The translations under genes and the position numbers were made by a program. Positions 57,332 to 64,000 of a DNA stretch of 64,000 nt are shown here, one piece after another. The notes under the pieces are model-generated. The model searched no databases. It was not told where the DNA came from and saw nothing but the letters and a program-made list of their open reading frames with translations. The stretch lies in contig OX485805.1 of NCBI GenBank assembly GCA_950295325.1, positions 24,849,501-24,913,500 of the forward strand. The letters run 5' to 3'. The stretch is from Polytrichum commune. Lineage: Eukaryota > Streptophyta > Polytrichopsida > Polytrichales > Polytrichaceae. Numbering within the stretch: the first letter of the stretch is position 1; every line of letters starts with the position of its first letter.

Positions 57332-58615
57332 CACTTTTTGGTCTATTTGGTGTGGGTTACCATTCCAAGTTACGTGTTGCTATAACTTTTTACCGACATT
57401 ATCATTGTTTACCAAATAACATAAGTACACTATATATGACATTTAGTGTCATATGGCAGTTTGTGTCACTGTGTAATTTTTTTAGTGACACTTTCTATAA
57501 ACAAGTTTACAAAGATTGTCATCCCAACTTACTTTCAGTTCATCCAAATGCCAACAAAGTTTGATATAACTTGCATCCTAACAAAAATGTGATGAAATAT
57601 TGTCATGGATGAGAAATCCACTTAGTAAGTGACAATACTTGCAACATTGTAAATATGTAATGCCCAATTGTTTTTACAAGGAAGGACAAATATTGCGGAC
57701 TTTGGACAACTAACCAACTAACTCAACTATTAGTTAACTGGTTGCCTTTCGTAACCATAGTTGTTTGTGATTTGACCTGCCAAAAAATGTAGTTAACTAT
57801 AGTTGTATTAATTTCGGTCTACCAAAAATTCTAGTGAATTATAGTTATATCTAGTTAACTAAAGTTGGGTGCAACTTGCAGTGTAGTACCATGACAAATT
57901 ATAGCATCTATATCTTTTCCTTTTCTTCTATTCAGAATTTTAAAATTGAGACATGATTCCAATTATGACTTGCACTCAATCAACACCTAATGAACATGAC
58001 TTCATTATCTATAAGTAACTTAGAGTATAACGGGTTCAACTGTTGCAAGGAACAATGAGGTTTATTCCTTGTTGGGATGGGCCGGCATGGATGACAAACA
58101 TTGATCTCTCAAAGAAGTCATTATAATATATCTCGATCCATAAATGAAAGAACTTTCCGGCTGGCTCCTTTCAGATTTAGGAACTCTCAAGTTGTAGTTG
58201 TTTGAATTTTTTCTAGCCAACTACAGTTGTTTTTGAATCCGGTCTCAAATTTTTCTAGTTAACTATAGTTGTTCTTCAAATCGGTTTGAAAATTTCCTAG
58301 TTAACTATAGTTGCTCCCTAAAATGTCTTGAAAAAAAACTAGTTAACTATAGTTATTTTGACAGTTGTCCAAGGACTGAAAGATTGTTAGGTCAACATGT
58401 AGTGTTGGTGACACTACACCGTAGTTTACAATTTGTATTGAGCAGGACAATTAGAATCGGTGACACTAAATACCCTTTTTAGTGTAGTTAGTATGCACAC
58501 CAAAGAATACGATACAACTTAGTTGGTTAAAAATAATGATAATGTCGGTAACAAGAAGTTATAGCAACACGTAACCTTTTGAATGGTAACCCACACTAAT
58601 TAGACCAAAACGGTG
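57332..58615. mobile_element. Long-TIR MITE, first copy, interrupted
   Basis: The left end TTTTTGGTCTATTTGGTGTG GGTTACCATTCCAAGTTACG is mirrored on the right (CGTAACCTTTTGAATGGTAA CCCACACTAATTAGACC). With the inserted CACTA element (57428-58484) removed, a unit of about 230 bases remains, nearly all inverted repeat. The second copy is at 58830-59560. Confidence 0.8.
57428..58484. mobile_element. Non-autonomous CACTA-like transposon
   Basis: Starts CACTATATATGACATTTAGTG and ends CACTAAATACCC then TTTTTAGTG, the CACTA/TAGTG ends of that superfamily. The motif TAGTTAACTATAGTTG occurs several times between about 57730 and 58350, like the subterminal repeats CACTA elements use for transposase binding. 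The flanks read TA on both sides, so a 2-base duplication (or a blurred 3-base one) is possible. No transposase frame. Confidence 0.75.
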
Positions 58616-58829
58616 CAACGGTGAGTTCTTGCCATTATGATTGTCCAACACTTAAACAATTGACAAGCTAGAAACACTCATTCATCTCACAACAACTGTG
58701 AAGTTTACACAGTGGCAACCAAAGCCTGCTGGCATGTCTGCTTTTACCTTTAACAGCTTTAGTATTGGGGTTGCCAGGAAGCAATACTAAGTTGACTCCC
58801 ATGCAATAGACGGGGAGAACGCACCGCTA
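58616..58829. other. Spacer between the two long-TIR MITEs
   Basis: 214 bases with no element signature and no gene. Confidence 0.5.
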
Positions 58830-59560
58830 CACTCTTTTGTATCTAATTAGTGTGGGTTACCATTTGGAATTACGTGTTGCCTATAACTTTTTACGGAGGG
58901 GATCATGTTTTACCCAAATAAAATGAGTAGGTAGTATGCACACCGAAGAATATGATATAGCTTAGGGGTTGTTTGTAGCATGGATCGTGAAGTCAACCGG
59001 AAGGCCTTGTAAAATTTGTGATTGGCTGGTGAACTTGTCCCGGGACCACTTCTGTTTACACTAAGGGCAAAAAAAAAATGTCAGAGATGACCCTGGAGTT
59101 TGAGGTCTCCAAAAGACGTATTTTAAGGTCTACATTATCCAATGACGTGGTCCAATGGCAGAGAAATATTGTTATAATAAGATTTTAATGAATTTTTTTT
59201 GGGATAGAGAAGATGGAGACAAGAGAAGACCAAAAATAAATTGGTCAAACTTGGAGTTATTTTTCTTTCAAATCTACCCTTTTTTGGGCATATGTTAAAA
59301 AAAATCAGCACATTTAGTTTTTGGGTGCATGCTGATTCCTCTTGTTCCACATTCGGTTTACACCTAGTGAGGGCCCAAAGTAAACTGATTGTTTTAAGGA
59401 AATCGGACCATGGAAAAAGGCCATCTTCCATGGTCCGACTTCATGGTCCATGGTGTAAACCGACCCTTAATTGATAAAACACGATAATCTTGGTAAAAAA
59501 AAAGCTATAACAACATGTAACTTTTTGAATGGTAACCCACACTAATCACACAAAACAATG
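58830..59560. mobile_element. Long-TIR MITE, second copy, interrupted
   Basis: The left end TTTTGTATCTAATTAGTGTG GGTTACC and the right end GGTAACCCACACTAATCACACAA are inverted copies. The inner landmark TAGTATGCACACCGAAGAAT matches TAGTATGCACACCAAAGAAT in the first copy. It is split by the element at 58975-59466. Confidence 0.8.
58975..59466. mobile_element. PIF/Harbinger-like MITE, 492 bp
   Basis: Left end GGGGTTGTTTGTAGCATGGA TCGTGAAGTC; the complement of the right end is GGGTCGGTTTACACCATGGA CCATGAAGTC. TTA flanks both sides (58972-58974 and 59467-59469), the standard target of this superfamily. It shares termini and internal sequence with the element at 24526-26672. The frame within it is not a transposase. 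Confidence 0.85.
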
Positions 59561-59764
59561 TAATTACAAATGAATCGGTTGAGTTTGGAAAATAACTGAT
59601 TGAACTTCAAGACTTCAGGAAAAATTACCCATCATTTGAAATGGAGGAAGATGTGGAATACACCTCAAATTGATAAAGAAAAACCAAACGATCACAACAT
59701 GTAACCGGTTGGACTTGGGAACACTCGGGTCTCGACCGATTATGCCCAAAAATCTCCCCGGACA
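59561..59764 (-). repeat. 215-bp AACCGGTT-rich repeat, copy h
   Basis: On the minus strand it starts TGTCCGGGGAGATTTTTGGG and ends ATTTGTAATTA, abutting the element that ends at 59560. It breaks at the same internal point as copy g. Confidence 0.85.
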
Positions 59765-61090
59765 TTGCTCCCATAGCTAGGGCCAAAAAGCATACAAATA
59801 AGTGCCAATTCCCGAGTAAGTGCACATGCCCCAATTGCAGAGGAGAAGTTTGCAAGGAAGGAGGAAAGAGATGATGTGCATCAACTTCCATTTGTAGCTC
59901 CCTCTTTCCGGCCCCGGAAGACCCTCATGAGCCCTTTACATCAGTCTCGGGTTTTATGGCATCTATTTTAAAACTCAACCATCGTTGTGGTACGAATGGG
60001 CTCTAGTAGGAACAAGTCCCGTACATGTTGAGGGTCGATTTATTTCCGGCTTTGTTTTTAAATATAAACTAAGGGATCTAATATATGGTCATGATATGCA
60101 CAGTTTCTATGAGCATTTTTGGGCTCTGAATTTTATTGGCTTGCCTTTTGGGAAGAGACCTAGTGGTGGTCTTTGAAAATGGGTCAAGGTTTGATAGTTG
60201 ATCAGAACCAACCACGTAATATGTGATGTGATTTGGAAGTGTTAGTGTTAGCAACTCATCCTTCAAGTGGAGTCTAGTTACAAAGCGACTGCTAATTTCA
60301 AGTGCTCCCTGAAATAAGTCCAAGTTTGTGTCTTGGTCGGACCACCAACCATAGCTAACCATGTGTGTGGGACAATAATAGGGCGTATCCCTCTTGTGAG
60401 ATGTAGCTTCTTGTTTTTTTTTTATTAATTTGGGGCATAGGAGGAGGGGAGGGGGACTTACATGGTTAGATTTTACAGCTCCTACACCTTGACTTAGAAA
60501 ATCACTACAAAAACACGGAAGATCGACAAACTCCACAAAGCATTGCTGCAATCTCATATCAAATACACCGATCCAATAAACCTCCTAACCCTAAAATTAT
60601 TCCAAGCTAAGAAATCATGACAAACACCAATTGAGACATATTTACTTGAACTTTAGTACGAGGTGAAACATAAATATCATAGCTCTTAGTTGACACAAAA
60701 TTGTAGATTTAGAGTAGAGGTGTCTAATCCCGATCGGGAGCCTATAAAGGGTGCCATAATTTCGATAAAGTTGGGATTGAACTTCCATCAGGCCAGAGCC
60801 AATAGTGCCATGACACATGTCCTTGGCTTGAGTGCTAAAGTGAGGAGGAATGAGCGGTTAAAAATGGGCAGTCATGGCACACTCTAGACATTGGTAATGT
60901 GTTCAGGTCAACTTTTGGCTTCAATAATTCACAGTAATTTTTATTCAAGGAATAAAATTACCAAAAAAAATTGCATTCCTCCCGACTTCATTCTTCCTAC
61001 ACAGGAAAAAAATTGCACCGCCTTATACTTCTCCAGAAGTGGTCGGTTATGGGCGCCTCTACTCCGCATAGGTAAACATCTCTGAAGGGG
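59765..61090. other. Gene-free stretch with an R2 copy
   Basis: Holds copy 4 of repeat R2 on the minus strand (about 60750-61060). Some frames are open but look random. No gene recognised. Confidence 0.45.
60750..61060 (-). repeat. Dispersed repeat R2, copy 4
   Basis: The complement matches 5385-5690 through the CACTTTAGCACTCAAG, ACATGTGTCATGGC and GTAGAGGCGCCCA landmarks. Confidence 0.7.
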
Positions 61091-61129
61091 CTTTCCCGTT
61101 GTGTAACTGTGGTGGGGGGTCCCCCTTCC

Positions 61130-61141
61130 GCCACGTGTCCC
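61130..61141 (+). promoter_or_regulatory. G-box / ABRE-like element
   Basis: CCACGTGTCC with the CACGTG core at 61132-61137, about 60 bases upstream of a TATA box. Such elements bind bZIP factors of abscisic-acid and stress responses in plants; that role for this gene is inferred. Confidence 0.55.
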
Positions 61142-61192
61142 GTAAACACAGAACACATGATACGAGCAACCGGGTGATCTGTACACCGCGAG

Positions 61193-61203
61193 TATATTAT
61201 AAG
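61193..61203 (+). promoter_or_regulatory. TATA box of the PLAC8 gene
   Basis: TATATTATAAG after a G/C-rich stretch, followed by a C-rich leader (CACCCCCCTCCCCCTCCC). It is the best promoter candidate for the gene starting at 62422, implying a leader or leader intron of about 1.2 kb. Confidence 0.5.
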
Positions 61204-62421
61204 CGGCTCGCGATTCTCACCAAGTCCACACCCCCCTCCCCCTCCCGGGAGGCATCTTCTTGTGTGTGTGAATCGTCGCTAAAACTCAATTCTCTAAGTT
61301 ACAGTTCTAGAAGAATGACAGAACCTCACAGCTAAATTTCCCTCCGATCCTGTGTCGACTCTTTGATCTCACACCCCATAACCGCGTCCAGCCATGAGCT
61401 CAACCATTTCGTGGCAAATTGGCAGCACCGGGATGCCCAGCACAGTGTTGGAGGAGGAGGTTTGACTTGTCCAGATTGTGTGCTGTGGGTTAAGTTTGTC
61501 TTCGGGATCAGAGGTCAAGAGTTTCCTGGCAGATTGGCAGCACTGGGGAGTGAATTTGCACACAGGGAGCACGCATGTGGTGATGATGGTGATGGTGATG
61601 GTGATTTGTATTTGAGGGGCTGGGGCAGTGGGGTGGTGGGAGGTCTGGGTTAGGCTTGAATTGTTCGGAGAATTCAGCGGCAAGCAGCTTTTAGTTTTAA
61701 TTATTGAAATCGGCATCAATTAATGGATGGGGTGATTTTGTTGAGGGTTTTGTAGAGGTTTGTGTTGTTGTGGATGATAGCCTTGGTTGTCGCGGGTTGG
61801 GTATGAATGGGGGTCCAAAGGAAGGTGTGCCGGAGGCGTTTGAAGGAGATTGAGAGGGAGGAGGGGGAGGAGGAGGAAGAGAGGTTTTGAAGGATGCCGT
61901 TTGATTTGGATTGTGGTTTCTCTTCTTCTTCTTCTTTTTTCTTTTTTTTTGAGTATTGAGTGTATGGTTGCAATTAATTAGAGTCTGGAGATTTCGGACA
62001 GCAAGTTTTAGATGCTTTTTTTTGGTGAACTGGGGAATTTGTATTAACGTGTTCTGATGTAAGTAGTAGCACCTTCAGTGTCGAAGTTTTCATCACTCGG
62101 CGCTCTTTTTCTCTCTTCCGAGTTTATTCTTCAATTGGCCGTGTTTATGTTGCAAATTTCTCAGATGGGGAACCTAGCCTAGGTTTTGAAGACATCGAGG
62201 AATTCATGCATCGGGGAATGTGCGAAGTGGAAGTGATTCAGGTGGATGTGTTCTACTAGGGTTATGTGGCAATCACCACAACCTTTGCTCCAGTAAGGAG
62301 CTCTTGTTGGCAAATCTTTCTATTTAGAAATTAGAACTTGAGTCGAACGAACTTGTAGCCGCTGATATATAGGGTTGCCTATTCCCGTGCAGTGCGTGTC
62401 TACCATACTTGTTTCTATAAA
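61204..62421. other. Leader or leader-intron of the PLAC8 gene
   Basis: No credible coding exon. It contains a (GGTGAT)n run at about 61578-61606 and a pyrimidine-rich tract (TCTTCTTCTTC and T run) at 61918-61950. Part is probably 5' leader with an intron, but I could not fix splice sites. Confidence 0.45.
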
Positions 62422-64000
62422 ATGACATTTGCAAATGAAGGAGATAAACCCAGTCATGTTACTGCAGCGCATGACACCAACCATACATGGGCTCCGGGGG
62501 AGCGGCCAGACATCCGGGAGGCGAAGATTGGGGAAGCAGACATCACCACTGGTCATCCTCATGGAGGGTTAGGCACCAGCGTAAAACCAAAATCTTCAAA
62601 GCATCAGGGAAGGCCACCGAAGAAGCCCCGTGATCATACAGAAATCAACTCCAAGTCATGGTCATTGAGGGATTTCTTAGGTCGGAGGAGCACCGAGGAA
62701 CAGGAGTTACCGGAATTATCTGGAGTTATCCCTGGAGATGATGATGACGGTGATGGGTCCAGTACTACTACTTTGAGCACTGCTTCATCGAAGGACAAGA
62801 AACCTAAACCCTGGAAGGTGAGAGGGTCACCTCGGAACCAAAGCGATGAATCAAAGCTCAGTAATGAGAATAGTCGTAGCACGGAATATCGGTCATGGTC
62901 CTTGAGAGGGCTACTTGCGAGTACGAAAAGTGCGGGCGAGCAAGGTGAAGGAATCGAGCCTGCAGTTGGAGTTGGAGGAGGAAGTAGTACTAGTAGTACA
63001 CCAACAGGCAGGAAATTGCGAAATGGAAATGTTGCGGGTAGCAATACAAGCTCTCCATTAAGAATAGGGTCACCCATTTTCTTGCCAGGGAAGAGTTTCC
63101 TGACACCATCTGCAACGTTCGCTCGGTTGAGGGAAGAAAAGGATGAGATGTCCAGAATGACCCCATCACCGACAGAATGGTCTTTGAGGGAGGGAGTGAC
63201 TTTGCCTTTGATAGGTAAGGTGCAATGGGCGACGCTGAAGAAGGAAACCATCAAATGGCTCCTAAACCCTAAGAATTTCGCCCTTTTTGTATGGATGATT
63301 GCGGTGGTTGTCGCGGGTGCCATCCTGTTCATGGTCATGGTGGGGATGTTGAATGCAGCCATACCGAAGAAAAGTGACCGAGACACGTACTTCGAAGTCT
63401 CGAACCAGATATTGAATGCACTCTTTGTGCTTATGGCACTCTACACACATCCGTTGCGGACTCTCCACTTAATTTGGTTGATTCGGTGGAACTCCACCGA
63501 CATTTTGAAGCTCCGGAAACTTTACTGCAAAGGGGGGTTACGTAAACCGCATGAGTGGTCGCACATGCTTGTGGTGGTGATGCTCTTGCAATTGAATTGT
63601 TTTGCGACCTATGCTCTTGCGGGATTGAACTGGGGTTACAGAAGGGCGAACCGGCCTGCCATTGGGGTGGGTATAACCCTCGCGGTGGCATTTGGGGCAG
63701 GGGCCACTGCAGGGATTTACAACTCCTTGAGTCCGTTAGGGAAGGATTTTGAGCTGGGACATGAGGATGATGACATCGATGCGGGGCTTGATAGTGAAGA
63801 GAAAGGCCTTCATGTCGAAGGAGGCCATGGCGGACCAAACCTGTTCAAATTACACAAACGGAACTACGACTTGCTGGAGAAGAGGATGTCATTCTCGTGC
63901 AGGGCGGGTAGGCCGGTGGCCGATCCCCAATGGGAAGGTGGATTATTTGCCTGCCATGAAGAACCTACAATCAGCATTCTCTCCACTGCTTGCTTCTGCT
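62422..64000 (+). CDS. PLAC8/DUF2985 membrane protein, 3' part beyond the window
   Basis: Open from ATG 62422 to the right edge (526 codons and one base) with no stop. Residues 1-270 are hydrophilic and low in complexity, with repeated SWSLRxxL motifs (SKSWSLRDFLG, YRSWSLRGLLA, TEWSLREGV) that may be docking sites. Hydrophobic segments follow: FALFVWMIAVVVAGAILFMV (about 286-306), a second around ILNALFVLMALY, HMLVVVMLLQLNCFATYALA (381-400) and AIGVGITLAVAFGAGATAGI. The last residues are WEGGLFACHEEPTISILSTA CFC, the start of a Cys-rich PLAC8 domain. Plant proteins of this arrangement are integral membrane proteins; related PLAC8 proteins affect cell size or metal transport, but the function here is unknown. 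No intron is seen inside the sequenced part. Confidence 0.88.
   Translation, partial: MTFANEGDKPSHVTAAHDTNHTWAPGERPDIREAKIGEADITTGHPHGGLGTSVKPKSSKHQGRPPKKPRDHTEINSKSWSLRDFLGRRSTEEQELPELSGVIPGDDDDGDGSSTTTLSTASSKDKKPKPWKVRGSPRNQSDESKLSNENSRSTEYRSWSLRGLLASTKSAGEQGEGIEPAVGVGGGSSTSSTPTGRKLRNGNVAGSNTSSPLRIGSPIFLPGKSFLTPSATFARLREEKDEMSRMTPSPTEWSLREGVTLPLIGKVQWATLKKETIKWLLNPKNFALFVWMIAVVVAGAILFMVMVGMLNAAIPKKSDRDTYFEVSNQILNALFVLMALYTHPLRTLHLIWLIRWNSTDILKLRKLYCKGGLRKPHEWSHMLVVVMLLQLNCFATYALAGLNWGYRRANRPAIGVGITLAVAFGAGATAGIYNSLSPLGKDFELGHEDDDIDAGLDSEEKGLHVEGGHGGPNLFKLHKRNYDLLEKRMSFSCRAGRPVADPQWEGGLFACHEEPTISILSTACFC

Noticed and set aside
59135-59474. Opposed frames of 98 and 77 codons
   Set aside because: They sit inside the 492-bp PIF-like element, which has no transposase similarity.
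1-64000. tRNA, rRNA or other structured RNA genes
   Set aside because: I looked for tRNA-like arm and loop patterns and conserved rRNA blocks and found none by eye; TGGTATCAGAGC occurrences are retrotransposon primer sites.

Overview
The window is nuclear DNA of a land plant. It has GT-AG introns, plant gene families, copia, LINE and DNA-transposon debris, and a TGGTATCAGAGC initiator-tRNA-Met primer site. The strongest lineage clue is the resistance-type gene at 8.7-17.0 kb (minus strand). Its architecture is protein kinase, then NB-ARC, then LRR. This is the PNL class that, to my knowledge, was described from mosses such as Physcomitrium, so a bryophyte or another non-flowering plant is the best guess. 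Long gene-poor stretches filled with nested mobile elements suggest a repeat-rich genome.

Layout. 1-1.6 kb, minus: a zinc-binding, transposase-like reading frame that runs off the left edge and carries one internal TGA. 2.4-2.8 kb: a 191-bp tandem repeat. 3.3-8.7 kb: copy A of a segmental duplication (MYND-gene tail, short-LTR copia remnant and flank), broken by two DNA transposons. 8.7-17.0 kb, minus: the PNL gene. Kinase and NB-ARC exons are intact. The LRR is a homogenised 72-bp array of about 54 units, damaged by a frameshift, two stops and a 563-bp transposon. 17.7-18.2 kb: LINE fragment. 18.2-29.7 kb: non-coding and repeats, including a three-level transposon nest at 24.2-26.7 kb. 29.8-33.3 kb, plus: a four-exon pseudogene of the spermidine-synthase-like SAM-dependent family. 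33.9-38.75 kb, minus: a multi-exon serine incorporator (SERINC/TMS) pseudogene with a 1.74-kb transposon in one exon. 38.9-41.0 kb: a 2-kb repeat whose second copy lies at 54.9-57.3 kb. 42.5-44.8 kb: an intact, intronless 551-residue MYND zinc-finger gene with a fungal-looking architecture. 44.8-47.7 kb: copy B of the duplication. 47.8-51.5 kb: a decayed LINE with RNase H and zinc motifs, interrupted by a 246-bp MITE. 57.3-59.6 kb: a second transposon nest. 61.1-64.0 kb, plus: a PLAC8/DUF2985 membrane-protein gene with an ABRE-like G-box and a TATA box, truncated by the right edge.

The genes do not form one pathway. The window records gene decay and transposon layering around two genes that look alive (MYND and PLAC8) and one partly alive immune-receptor gene (PNL). 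The most interesting points are the PNL receptor with its amplified LRR, the possible fungus-to-plant transfer of the MYND gene, and two ordered transposon nests with readable target-site duplications. All family names come from reading translated motifs by eye; no search was run.
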